Positions 26,413-39,000 of a stretch of 64,000 bases of DNA are shown here, piece by piece. The position numbers and the translations under genes are program-made. Each line of letters begins with the position of its first letter. Positions within the stretch are counted from its first letter, which is position 1. The stretch is from the NCBI GenBank assembly GCA_011316305.1, contig SAUG01000055.1, positions 62,001 through 126,000 on the forward strand, written 5' to 3'. Source of the stretch: Rusavskia elegans (Eukaryota; Ascomycota; Lecanoromycetes; Teloschistales; Teloschistaceae). The notes under the pieces were generated by a model. The model saw nothing but the letters and a program-made list of their open reading frames with translations. It was not told the origin of the DNA and did no database searches.

Positions 26413-27211
26413 AAATATTCGAGTCTAAATAATTACGTAATCTAATCGATTAATATCTCTAGTATTAATTCGTAAAAGACAATCAAAAATCCGAATGATT
26501 GAATCGTATATATATATATATATATATAAATATTATTATTTAAAAAAAATTCTAGTTTGTAGCTAAATATTATATTATTAATTTATAATTCAAATTATAT
26601 ATATATATTCTATTATTTCTATTTTTATATAAAGATTTTTAAATATCAATTAACTCTTTCGGTATAGATTTCTATTTATATTTCGGAAACTCGATCTAAA
26701 TTTTAACGAGTTAGTTCGATTCGATTTACTAAACGATTCGAATTAGAATCTAATATTAAAATCGAAAATCGAATCGGATTATAAAATAAAAATCGATAGA
26801 AATCCGAACGAATCTAGATTATAATTATATTAGATAATTTAATACTATAGTTTTTATAAATAAATAATTTCTTAAATATATTTTATTATTTATAATAGAT
26901 AATTTCAGTAATATAAATTGGTAATATATTTAATTTAATATTAATTAGTATAGTATTTACAGATTGGGTTACCGTCTAGTTTCTAGATTAACTAAAATAG
27001 ATTTTATTTAGAAAAAATTCGTTAAAGAAATTTTTATTTAACGTATCGGTCTAGAAAATAGATAAACGAAAATTAATTAAAAAATTTAAACTTTTATATT
27101 TCTTTATCTTTATACGATTAATCATTCGGATTTTGATTTTCGTCTTTCACGATTTTAACGCTAGAGGCGCTAATTCGATCAGATTACGTAATTATTTAGT
27201 ATTTAAGTATT
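26413..27211. other. AT-rich segment with (TA)n tract, no gene
   Basis: About 0.8 kb of AT-rich sequence between the SINE-like element and the gypsy LTR. It holds a TA repeat near 26505-26528 and the GC-richer words of a worn TAGACTGGC-type or hAT terminus (about 26690-26820), whose ends I could not fix. Confidence 0.4.
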
Positions 27212-27620
27212 TGTAACGTCCCTATATATCAGAGAGCGTTACGTTCGAGTCTAGCTATAGCCGTAGACGTAGTTCGAGCTACTAAATAGTAAGGGAGTTC
27301 TAATATAGATTATTATAATTAATCCTATATAGCTATAGAGATACGGTTATAATTTTATAAAGTATCTTTATTATAAGGTAATTAAAATAAAAATAGTAGA
27401 AACGTATTTAATAATTATATTAACGACGAACAAGAGAAACTATCTATAGAAGTAATAAGCGATATATATAGTAAAAGCAGTCGTAAAAACCGATAGATAG
27501 CCGTCTACTAAAAGTCCTATCGGAAAGGACGGCTATAGCGACTACGAGCGGCTATAGATAATTAGGCTCGCTTATTTAACTAATCTTCCAGAGAACTTCT
27601 ATAAAGTTGCGGATATAATA
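27212..27620 (-). repeat. LTR (left in window) of the gypsy element
   Basis: 409 bp, starting TGTAACGTCCCTATATATC. It matches 30778-31186 at full length with C/T and G/A differences. Confidence 0.87.
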
Positions 27621-30600
27621 TAGCCCTTTCTATATTATTTTTCTAAACCTTTTTAAAGCCCCCTAGGTATTTTTAAGGTACTTTTTTAGTTTCTAAGTAT
27701 TTTTTTTATCGGGATACCCTTTCTATTTTACTAGGAATTCGTCTATCTCTTTTCTTTTATCTAGGATTTTATCTATCTCGTATTCTTTATATTTCTAGTA
27801 GAATTAGTCTCTCGCCAGTAGAATACTCTCAGGTACTTTTTTTAATAAGCTAATATAGAATTTAGGAAAGATTCCTATTAATAGAAGTTTTAGATACGCT
27901 GTTATTCCTCTAATATCTTAAATTTAGAAGGCTCTAATATATAGTTTATTAAGTTTTCTATCTATTAGATTTTTAGTCGAAAGTAGTATTTTATTTCCTT
28001 TCTAGATATTATACTATTTCCTTATTTTATCTAGTCTTTACTTAACTTTTTCTTTTACCTTCTAGATTCTTTCCTTTACTTTATCCTAGTTATTCTTTAT
28101 TTTATTAATAAAGGATTACGCCGCTAGGTTTTTTACTTCTAAATAGACCTCTCTCCGGATACTTCTACTATAGAGTAGCTTATTAGGTATTATCTATATA
28201 TCCCCGTTATATAATAAATTAATCGCTATTTATACTATAAAGGAAAGCTAAACCTAATCTTTTCTTTTATCTAAATAATAGATTCTAAAGTAAATTTCCA
28301 ATATTTAGTTTATTTTTTCCGTTTATCTATCCGTCTATAGATAAAATAATATTAATATAGTTTATTCCGCTCCTACTATTTATATTAGTCCTTTTATAAA
28401 ATTCGAGACGAATAGTTTATCTCTATCTAAGATAATTTTTTCTATAATCCCGTTTTCGCAGAATACTATTCGTAGTAGTAAAAAGGCGAGTTATTCCGCC
28501 GTTATTATTATTTTATATAATACGAACCTTATATATTTTATAAATCTATCTATAATTATTACTATTATATTATATAATATTTAAATATATAGGTTAACTA
28601 ATTCTAGTAATTCTATAATAAAATCTAATACGATTTATTAATATAGTATATTTAGTATTTACGTCGGCTAAAGCTTATCTACTAGTTTCTAACGGCTTTT
28701 CTTTACTATTACGTATTCCGGATAGTTTTTTTATAAATTCCTTAATATATTTTTTAAGAATTAGTATATTGATTTTTTTTCTCTTAAATCCTTTTTAGTA
28801 CTTTTATAATTTCTTAGTATCCTACTATCCTGAATTCGTATATTTATCGAATTATCTCAGTTATTTCCTCCGAGGCTTCGGTTTTTTTTAAAAATATCTC
28901 TTACCCTCTTTAAAAGAGATCTGGACGTTTTTTTAATAGCTTTATAATCCGCCTTTCTATTTAAAGTATCGGTAACTATATTATCTATATCTTTAATATA
29001 TCTAATCTCGAAAATATAGTAGGTTATCTCTTCTACCTACCTTATTTATTATTAGTTAAGCTCTTTATCTACTAATAATAATAAAAGGTTTTTATAGTCA
29101 GTATATACTACTACTTTTTTATTAGTTCCGCTTATATATAGTTTCTAATATATAAAGCTTACGATAATTACTAATATTTCTTTATTTATTATTATATAGT
29201 TAACCTCTGCCGGTATTAACTTTCTAGAATAATATCTAAGTAGTTTTCCTTTTTAGAAAATATAAGATTCTATTACCCGATCTAAAGTATCTATATAAAG
29301 GACGATTTATTTATCGGGGTTAAAAATTTCTAAAGCCTCTTCGGACGTAAAACTTTATTTAAATCTTTTAAATACTTCGTTCTAGATTCGTATCTATAAG
29401 AAGAATATATTATTCCGAAATAGATCTATAAACGAAACCGTTTTTTTCGTATATCCTCCTATTATATTCTAATAAAACCCTATAAATTCTAAAAAGCTTT
29501 AAATATCCTTTTTATTTTTTTAGTACCGGCTATTCCTATATTGTTTATAATTTATTTACTTCTATAGTAATATTTCCTAGCCTAATTATATATCTAAGAA
29601 ATATAACCTCTTATTTAAATAATTCTAACTTTTCTTTTTTAATTTTAAGATTATTTTCTCGGAATTTTTATAATACTTTATAGATATATTACGTATATTT
29701 TTTCCTAGTTTCGGAGAAAACTAATATATTATCTATATAGACTATAATAAAAATATCAAAATAGTCGTATAATACTTTACTAATAGCGCGTTATAGAGTC
29801 GCCGGTACGTTTATTAATCTAAAAAGTATAACTAAATATTCGAATAGTCTATATTTCGTTCTAAATATAGTTTTCTATTTATTTCCGGTTTTAATTTTAA
29901 ATAGGTTAAATATATCTCTTAGATTAAATTTAGTAAAGAATTTAGCCTTTCTAATTTTATTCTTTAAATTAGCTAGAAGCGGAAAAGGATATTTATCTTT
30001 TTATATTACTATATTAAGTCTTCTAAAATCGATATAAAATCGAAAATTACTATTTTTCTTTAGAATAAATATAACCGGTTATTCTATTCTTAATTTAGAG
30101 TACTATATATATCTTCTTTTAAAATTATAATTTATATATTACCTTTATACTTTTAATTAATTATTATTTAATCTATAAATTAGCTTGGTCTTTAGCTTTT
30201 CTAGGTCTATTATAATAATTTCGTAGTCTTTTTAGATATAAGCCGGTAAAGGTAGTTTTCCTTCCGGTTCCTTTAATATATTCTAGAATTTTTTAAAAAG
30301 TTATAGAACTTCGTCTATAGTAGCTAATTCCTTTTTAGTCTACTATTTCCGAGTAAAAATACTATATATTTTCTATATCTCGGCTAACCTTTTAGATATA
30401 CTAAAAAGATAGTTTCTTATCTTTATCCGTATCGTTTTCTAAACGATTTCTAGATTCTATAATATAAACTATAGAATACCTAAATATATATCCTTTTATA
30501 TTTTTATAATATCGAAAATAATCTTTTTTTTATATCTATTACTTCGTATCTATAGGGGTTTAGTCTAATATTTAACTCTAATAAACCCTGTTTTATTAAT

Positions 30601-30777
30601 AGTTCCTATAAGATATAGTTCCGTTTTTCTAACTAAAAGGACGTTAAATCTTTTAGTATATTCTTCTAATATAATATTTTAAATAGCTCCTAAATCGACT
30701 AAAACTTCTATAAATCGTCTAAGTAATATTAGTTAGATAAAAATCCGATTTTTATCTATTTTCCGGAGTTATTAAAA

Positions 30778-31186
30778 TATAACGTCCTTATATATTAGAG
30801 GGCGTTATACTCGAGCCTAGCTATAGGCGTAGATATAGTCCGAGCTACTAAATAGTAAAGGAGTCCTAGTATAGATTATCGTAACTAATTCTATATAGCC
30901 GTAAAGTTATAGTTATAATATTACGAAGTATTTTTATTATAAAGTAATTAAAAAGAAAATAGTAGAAATATATTTAATAATTATATTAACGACTAATAAG
31001 AGAAACTATCTATAGGAATAATAAGCGATATATATAGTAAAAGTAGCTATAAAGGCCGACAGGTAGCTATCTACTAAAAATCCTATCGGGAGGGACGGCT
31101 ATAGCGGCTAAAAGCGGCTATAGATAATTAGGTTTTTTTATCTAACTAATCCTCCAAGGAACCTCTATGGAGTCGCGGACGTAACA
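30778..31186 (-). repeat. LTR (right in window) of the gypsy element
   Basis: 409 bp, ending GTCGCGGACGTAACA. It is slightly less converted at its outer end than its mate. Confidence 0.87.
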
Positions 31187-31193
31187 GTATTTT

Positions 31194-31513
31194 ACCGAAA
31201 ACTCGAATTAAAGATTTCCGAAGGAGCTAGATTTAGATTAAAATCCAGAGGGAAACCGTAATCTATTTAACTTTAATTAACTTAATTTACTTCGATCGAT
31301 CGGACTAGACCGAGACGATCTACTATATAGTTCCTCTATATTTTAAAACTCTATAAAAATCGACTAGAGTCGATAGAAAAAACTTGAATATTAGGTTAGC
31401 CTTCGAGGGATTCGAACTCCCGACCCGTAGATTAAGTCCGTTAACTCCGAGATAGAGTATTAGATCCGTTAGGCCTCCAGGTCACGCAGCGTTGCCACTG
31501 CGCCACCCAGGCC
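31194..31513 (-). mobile_element. tRNA-derived SINE-like element, copy 2 (inverted, 320 bp)
   Basis: Read on the - strand it starts GGCCTGGGTGGCGCAGTGG. It keeps both a perfect A box (TGGCGCAGTGG, 31495-31505) and a perfect B box (AGTTCGAATCC, 31408-31418), spaced 76 bp apart. The body matches copy 1 at 26091-26412, including the CCCTCTGG block and the CGGT end. It is less converted than copy 1. A tRNA pseudogene is the alternative, but the shared ~200-bp tail beyond the B box favours a SINE. Confidence 0.68.
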
Positions 31514-31609
31514 AAAACTTTTATATTTATTTAATTATTATTTATTATTTCGTAGTAAAAAATCGTTATCAATTTAAATAGTATCTATAATATTAATATT
31601 ATTTTTTAG

Positions 31610-31651
31610 TAAACTCTTTTAGAAGATTTCTATCTGGAATTATATTGAATT

Positions 31652-31688
<37 letters not shown>

Positions 31689-33006
31689 TTCATTGAAGTT
31701 TTATACGACAACGATTATTATATTTACGTATAAAGAAGTTTTTACAGCCAAAGATATATTTATCAGGCAAGAATAATTTATAGCGCAGTTAATTACTTCT
31801 ATTTAACTATGTTCTTTTTTATTCGCGATTATAAATCCTCTATTATTTGTTTTTCGACGTTAAATATAATTATCAGCTTCTAATATTTCCGTTATATCTA
31901 TTTACGATACTACGAAATAATTATCTATATTTATTACCTCGGCTATATATATTATATAACCTATATCTAAACGTTCGGTTAAACTATTAAAATATTCTTT
32001 AATCTATTTAGTTTTAAAAAGATTACTAGATAGTACGCTAGCTATTATTACTAGAAGCTTTACTCGGTCGATTAGATTAAAAGAAAGTAGAAAGATCGGA
32101 TAGTATATTTTAAAGGCGGTAAAAAAAAATCTTTATCGAAATTAAAATAGGTTATTCTAACTATAACGAAATAGTTAAAAACCGTATAAATAGATATTAT
32201 TATTAGAGATATACTACCGTCTAGTTTAGTTTATAGCTATAGCTATTACGGGAATATATATATACGTAAAAGCTTTTAAATTTATATTACTAATAAAAGA
32301 AAAAAAAAAGAAAAAGCGATAACAATAAGGTATATTTATCTATAAAAGTTTCCACGTTATTTAAATTATCGATAGAATGATACGTTATATTACTAAATAA
32401 ATTTAAATTAAAATTCTATAGAACTATTATTTACGTTAACTAAATTAAAATATAAATTCTACTACCGTATATTTAATACTGATATACTAACGTTTGATTT
32501 ATTTAAACTAGCCGGTTCGAGTCGAATTTCCGTCGAACTATCGAATATTCGATCCGATTTTAGTAATCCGATCCGGATCCGATCCGAGTTTTAGCGGATC
32601 GAATTCGAGTTAAATTATTTAATAATCCGACTCGAATCCGATCTATTTATATAATATATTTAATATATTATTATTTTATTCTTTTAAAAAAGATAATATA
32701 TCCAAATAATATATTTAGTTTTATAACGAATTTTCTAGCTAGTATAGTTAATTAATTAGAGTTTTTTTAGTAAATTCGTATAAGAGAATTCGTATAAAAG
32801 TTATACTAATTTTATAATTTTATATTTGAATTTAGCGCCAAGATCTAGTCTTAGCGAGTCGGGTCGAGTCACGATTTAGGACTCGAAACCCGGTCGGATC
32901 GAATCGGATTAATTAATTCGAATTCGAAATCCGATCCGACGGCCAATCTAGATTTGTTTATCGAACCACTGGTTTACCGGGCACCAAAACCAAAACAAAT
33001 TAATTA
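31610..33006 (-). mobile_element. Family B repeat, copy 2, split by a MITE
   Basis: It matches family B copies 13500-14435 and 35025-35972. It starts near TTTCTATCTGGAATTATATT and ends ACCAAAACCAAAACAAATT. A (TA)n run lies at about 31665-31690. A 447-bp MITE (32504-32950) interrupts it; removing the MITE and one 8-bp duplication restores the arrangement of the uninterrupted copy at 35910-35940. Confidence 0.65.
32504..32950. mobile_element. TAGACTGGC-family MITE, 447 bp, inside family B
   Basis: The termini are TAAACTAGCC and GGCCAATCTA. The duplication is gatttatt (32496-32503) and gatttgtt (32951-32958). The uninterrupted family B copy has GATTTACT followed by TA at the same place, which gives an independent empty-site check on the boundary. 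Confidence 0.85.
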
Positions 33007-33034
33007 AATAAATCATTTAATAAAAAATAGAGAT

Positions 33035-33200
33035 TTTTTAATATTATAATATAGAAAAGAAATTATTAGCGATTTTAATAGATTAAATCTAGATTTTTGA
33101 ATTCGATCTGAATCGAATCGGATTGGACTATTTTTTAACCCGATTTAAATCGGATCGAATTAACTAATTTAAATTCGATATTCGATCCGATAATCAATCT
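33035..33200. repeat. Terminal fragment of the hAT-like element
   Basis: About 165 bp resembling the GC-richer terminal block of the hAT-like copies (compare 3020-3212 and, reversed, 9963-10160), ending in TAATCAATCTA. I could not find the opposite terminus. Confidence 0.45.
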
Positions 33201-33531
33201 AATTAAATATTATTTTATACGATGATTTATCTGATTATTTTAAAAATCGTTCTAATAAATAAAAATACTATTAATAAAAACAACTAGATATAATCTTTTA
33301 TCCAAGAGAATTACTATCTAATTATAAATTTTATACGAATTTTATTAAAAAAAATGGAATTTTTTTATCTAAAACTCCTTTTTTATTTTTATTTAAAAAT
33401 ATCTTATACGTCTTTTTTCGGAGATTTTATCGTCTAATAAAAATTTATATCTCAAATTCTAGACGTTGTCGTATAGTAATAGTATATTTCGATGCTAATA
33501 TTCAATAATCTATTCCTATAAATATTTAGAA

Positions 33532-33984
33532 TAAATTGATTATCGGGTCGGATTTCGAATCCGGATTAAAAAAATCGATCCGATCTAAATCGGTTCCGAC
33601 TTTTCTAGGTACCGAACCGACGGGTTTTCGGATTCTAGTCTATAATTCGATCTAATTTAAATAGTTTTTTAAATTATTTAATTTATATAATTCTAGTATA
33701 AAAATTATATTTATTTATCTAAAATAGTTTTAGTAAATTAATTATATTAGTTAAAAGAATCCTAATTAGATAAAATATATTATTAAAATGAATTATTTTC
33801 ATAAATATTTATTTATTTGATTAATTGTATTATTATTATTCTAGTAAAGATATACTAGATTTCCGTCGCGTTTTTAAATCCGACCCGAAACCGACCGTTT
33901 AACGGATCGGATTAAATCGATTTATTAAAGAATCGGATCGAGTTATAGATACCGATAGAAACCCGTATCGAAATAGCTAGTCTA
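33532..33984. mobile_element. TAGACTGGC-family MITE, 453 bp
   Basis: The termini are TAAATTGATT and TAGCTAGTCTA. The flanks atttagaa (33524-33531) and aattagaa (33985-33992) agree at 7 of 8 bases. It has the same GC-rich ends as the family, in the opposite orientation to the copy at 32504. Confidence 0.7.
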
Positions 33985-34149
33985 AATTAGAATCTATTTA
34001 TATAATTATATTTTTATTTCGATTTAAATTCTAGTGGCGTCAAATCTTTTTTAATATTTTATTTTCATTTACAGTTAAAATCTAAAACGAAAAGATAGTA
34101 ATTATTCTATTTTAAATAATTTAAATATATATTTCGAAATCTATTTATC

Positions 34150-34345
34150 CGTTTTAATTTAAAGAACCGTTACGGTTATTTATTGGCTGAAATTTTATTA
34201 TATTAGCGGATGTTAATCTAGAGTGGTTAACGTTATAAAGTCTATTCTACTAGCTCTACTTCTTTTTTTATATAAAGAGTTTTTATAAATTAATTTAATT
34301 TTATTATAATTACTATATATTCACTATATATTCGCTTCAGTTAAT
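34150..34345. repeat. Short dispersed repeat C, copy 1
   Basis: About 190 bp matching 43085-43275, including CCGTTACGGTTATTTATTGG, a TATTAGCGGATGTTAATCTA-like block and CTAGCTCTACTTCTTTTTTT. It could be a solo LTR or the 5' end of a larger element. The class cannot be told. Confidence 0.45.
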
Positions 34346-35024
34346 AATAATAAATAGTTGCATTTTTTAGCCGTTTTAATATCTTTAAATCCTTTATAAA
34401 GCTTTTTAATGATCGTTAGATAAAGCGCCTAAATAGATAAATAAATACGATTTAAAACTATTCGATCGACTAGTTTTATTAGAAAATTATTATATATTTA
34501 TTATATATTTATTATATAAAATTCTACTTTTTTCGTATTAATTATTAAATAATTATTAAACTGGATTTTTATTTAGTTATAGAAAAGGCGAGCAGAAAAG
34601 CTAAATATACGAGTATCGCCTTCTAGCTATATAAATTCTACGAGGAAGTCTTAAAATCATCAGCAAATATACAACTCGCTTATAGCATTTTAAAATGAAA
34701 AAAACGTTCAGAGTCGATTAAGCCGATTTAAGCCGGTTTAAATAGGATTATCTTGTTTAGTAAACAGAAAAGTTTAGATATACTCTAAAAACGTCTATTT
34801 TATCTATATTTTGTATTTTAAAATTAAACTTTTTAAGAGTTAGTATCCGTTAGTTCTCGTTTAATAACGGAAAGCCTCTAGTTTAGAAACTAGTAACGCT
34901 AGCGTTCTATAAATGAAGTTTTTAAAGTCTACGCTAAGAATTTACTAGTATAGTTATTTTATAGGGTACTAGTAACCCTACTAGATAGAGAGATTTAAAG
35001 TTTTTAAAAGATTTTTTTCCTCCC

Positions 35025-35972
35025 TGGAAGGCTCCTATCTGGAGTTATATTGAGTTTTTATATATATATATATATTTTATCAACGTTATAGACGGCAACG
35101 ATTATTATATTTTATATATAAAGAAATCTTTATAGCTAAAGGTATATAGTTCGTTAGGCAAGATTTATAGCGTAGTCAATTATTTCTATTTAACTATTTC
35201 TTATTTTATTCGCGATTACAAATTCTCTACTATATTTAAATACTGTATACTTTCTCCTCGACGTTATATATAATTATCAGCTTTTAATATTTCCGTTATA
35301 TCTATCTACTATACTGCGAAGTATCTATCTATAGTCTTTACCTCGGGTATATTTATTATATAATCTATACCTAAATATTCCGCTAAGCTATTAAAGTACT
35401 CTTTAATCCGTATAGCTTTAAAAAGATTACTAGCTATAAAATAGTTACTAGCCAGTACGCTAGCTACTATAGCTAGAAGTTTTATCCGATTGATTAGATT
35501 AAAAGAAGGTAGGAAGGTCGGATAGCGCGTTTTAAAGGCGGTAAAAAAGCTATTTATATCGAAGTTAGAATAGTTTACTCTAGCTACTATAAAGTAGTCC
35601 ACGTCCGTATAGGTAGATATAATTATTACGGATATACTATCGTCTGGTTTAGTTTATAGCTGTAGCTATTACGGAAGTATATACGTACGCAAGAGGTTTT
35701 AGGTTTATATTACTAGTAAAAGAGAAAGAAGAAGCGATAACTGCGAGGTATATTTATCTATAAAAATTTAATATTAGTTAAATTATCGGTAGAAGGATAC
35801 GTTATATTACTGAGTAAATTTGAATTAAAATTCTATAAAACCGTTATTTATATTAATAGAACTAGGATATAAGTTCTGCTACTATATATTCGATACTGGT
35901 ATACTAACGTTTGATTTACTTACCGAACCACTGGTTCAGCGAGTACCAAAACCAAAACAAATTAACTAAATA
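35025..35972 (-). mobile_element. Family B repeat, copy 3 (best preserved)
   Basis: An uninterrupted copy, from CTCCTATCTGGAGTTATATT to ACCAAAACCAAAACAAATTA. On the - strand an open stretch of 97 codons (35602-35309) aligns in frame with the + strand of copy 4 (about 46130-46400): TAFKTRYPTF, N-L-I-x-R-x-K-L-L-A-I-V, a Y-I-I-N block and a terminal F-A-V before a stop. Agreement in protein frame between two diverged copies suggests the family once encoded a real protein of at least ~100-150 residues. I do not recognise it. Confidence 0.65.
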
Positions 35973-36099
35973 AAAAGATTTTTTTTAAAAGTTTTAAAAC
36001 TCGTTTAAAACGTTCAAGGCGCTTATAAACGTTTATAAACTAAAGTTTTCCTTATAAACAAAAGGTTTGCTTATAAACGCTTTTATAACGCGCTAGATA

Positions 36100-39000
36100 G
36101 AATATAGAATCAGACCCGTTTATCAGTTTAAATATACTTAATTAACTTTAAACGGGATCGACACTTTTAGTAATAAAGATATAAGGCGAGAATATAGTTA
36201 CTATCGCGAAGAACTTTAATTAATATTTTCTATATAAAGTCGAACGATAGTATATTAGTAAAATCGATAAAACTATATATAGCGGACTTTATATACGTAT
36301 CGAAAATTAGTATAAAAACCTCGAAATACGTTTCCGTAAATTATCGGACGAAATATTCTATAAATTTAAATAATATCGATATACTTTTAGTGACGTACGT
36401 ATTCGTAAAGATCTAGAGGACTATATCTAACGTATTATCGTTAATAGTAAAAATACAGGTATTATAATTACCGAATATATTTAAATAATACTACCTATTA
36501 ATTATATAGATAGTAAGTTACGTCTAACGCTACTCTCTATTACTGCGGATACTATATTGTATCAGAGTTTTCGAAAAGTGGCCCCGGGCTTCTAGTAGAG
36601 GGTCCGAGGAGCCTAAAACGCCCCGGACTCCTCTAATAGTTTTCTAAACCTCCAAGGCTGCGTTTATAGTATATATATATAATATATTAAATGATTTAAC
36701 GAATATTAACTCGGCTTTTATATGGACTATATAATATACGCGCTAGTAATAGCGCTAGACTTTATACGTATAAAAATCTTCGGTTTTATAGGTTTTTTTA
36801 AATCCCGATCTAGTTAGCGTTAATCGTTCGTTTTATATAGTATTAGCGAGTAGACGCCGTTAGCGTAGCTCTATAAAAACTTTTCTTTTAGAAGATAGTT
36901 AATATTATTAGCCGTTTAGAAGCTCTAAAGAGCCCGGGATACCCCGAACGCTTCTAATAATTCCTCGGGCGCCCGGGGCGCCCGGGAGCCGTTCGAGCCC
37001 GCAGAGCCCCTACCAAAATTATTGGGCCCCCAGGATCACTTTTCGAAAACTCTGATATAGCCGCTTTTATCGTTTATATATAATATCGAAAGTCCGACTG
37101 GTTTAATAACTATAAGTTATACGCTAACTAGGGTTCTAGTAAATTCTAGTAAAATACTAATTGAACGTAGAACCGGCTATTATCTCGTAACGATAATTAG
37201 AATAAACGGGAATATAGTTCGAACTATAATTGTTTTTACTACCGCGACGATAAATCTATAGATAAACTAATTAAAGAAAAGAAACGCGTTAGTATAAAAT
37301 TATACTAAAATAAGCTAAACTATAATAATAAAAAGCTATACTATATTAATAGCGATAGAGGAAAAGATAAACAGATCTACTATAATAACTAAAAGTTAAA
37401 CTATAGATTTTTATCCGGCGAGGAATTTTAAAAAGACTATAACTAGAGATATTATAAAGAAATCCTATATAAAAATAACGGCGGCGAATCTAATAATTAT
37501 AAAAATATTTAAAATATCGGTTTTATCGTTTAATAGATAGGTTTCGTAATAACGTCTACCGCTTTACCGTTTATAGATAAAAGGCAGCCTCGTTCTAGAT
37601 AATATTAATACTATTACTAGGAATTCGCTTCGTAGACTAAATATTATAAATATAAAAAAAACCGGTTATCTATTTAGATTTAAAGCCGTAATATTACCCG
37701 CTAGTAAAAGCAAGATCCTCCCGATTAGAAAGATATAATCTAAGGTTTCGCCTAAAATTCAGTCTAAACTTTAATCTAAAAAGCCTGCTAGTAACCGACC
37801 TATTATTATTTCCTCGTAAGCCAATTAAATTAAATAGACGCCTAGCTACGCCTTTAAAGGTTTCTAATATATAAAGATACAAGCGTTAATCGATAATTCG
37901 ATAAATGATAAAACTACTATATATATAGACTTCGGATATAAAATATTATTAATTAACCGGAAGTAATATAAAAAGTATTATCTAATAGTAAAAGTTAAAA
38001 TAATATCTACTTCGATAACGGTACGAGATATTAGGACGAAGGTATACTAGACGAACTAATATATAGTAGTAGAATTTTATCTTTTAATTATAAATAAGCT
38101 AATTATATATATCTATTATAAAATATATATCATTTATAATCTGTAAATTAATATATTAATTAGAATAGATATTCTATTTATTAAAAAATAGATACTCGAT
38201 TATTTTAACTAAGAAAAGATTTTTACTAAAAACTAAAGTTTTAAAATTAAATTCTAGATATTTAGCGAAACTAAAGTTCGACGAATAATCTTTAGTAAAA
38301 AGAAAATTATTATTCTATTTAGGAGACGCGCCATTATCCTAATTATAGATATTAAATGAAAGGATTTTAACTTCTCTAATCGAGATCTTTTATTTAAACT
38401 TTTTAACTAAATATTTACGCTATTTATATCGATAGTAAACGGAAATACGAACTATATTACCGCCGAAAATTCTACTAATATATTTATAATAGTGGTACGC
38501 TATATAAATATAGGCCGTATTACCGATAGCGATAATAATAGGGGCTACATTTTAGTACTTCAAAATAATAAGTCGTTTACGACTAGAGATAAAAATAAAA
38601 GCTACTAGAAATAAACTATAATAAAAGAACTTTTAGCTACGGCTATAGTAGTTTATATCGGCTAGTAACTCTCCGATATAATAGAATAAATAGCTAATTT
38701 TGCTACTCCGACCTTAACGCCGGTATAGTATTTAAAGTTTACCTATCTAATAGAGTTACTACGTACGGAATATTTTAAAAGACGAGTAAATTTTAAAAAG
38801 TTATCGATAAATTTCTACTATTCTAAATTAATTCCGGCTAGTAAACGAAGGTATCCGAAGATAAATAGATAGAAACCCCTTTAATTAATAATTAGGAACG
38901 ATAATATAAATCGAGATAAACGCGAGTCTATATTTTAAAACGTTATAATTAAAAGATTATCGATAAAACCTTTAATAAATTATATAAATAAAACTGTTTA

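Larger units (their letters stand above)
27212..31186 (-). mobile_element. Complete Ty3/gypsy LTR retrotransposon, 3,975 bp, RIP-inactivated
   Basis: The LTRs are 27212-27620 and 30778-31186 (409 bp each), beginning T(G/A)TAACGTCC and ending in a GTAACA/ATAATA pair. The flanks GTATT (27207-27211) and GTATT (31187-31191) are a perfect 5-bp duplication. On the - strand an RT core reads VYIDNILVFSE near 29,710-29,760 (family YVDDILVFS), and an integrase block reads LDRDKLFVSNFIKG near 28,390-28,440 (family SDRDKLFTSNFWKG). RT before integrase is the Ty3/gypsy order. The internal region of ~3.16 kb is short for gag plus pol, so part of the element is probably deleted. It sits at the outer edge of the SINE-like copy at 31194. 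Confidence 0.88.

Noticed and set aside
37694..37882. 62-codon - strand frame in the gypsy relic
   Set aside because: A chance open stretch in RIP-converted DNA, antisense to the readable pol order.
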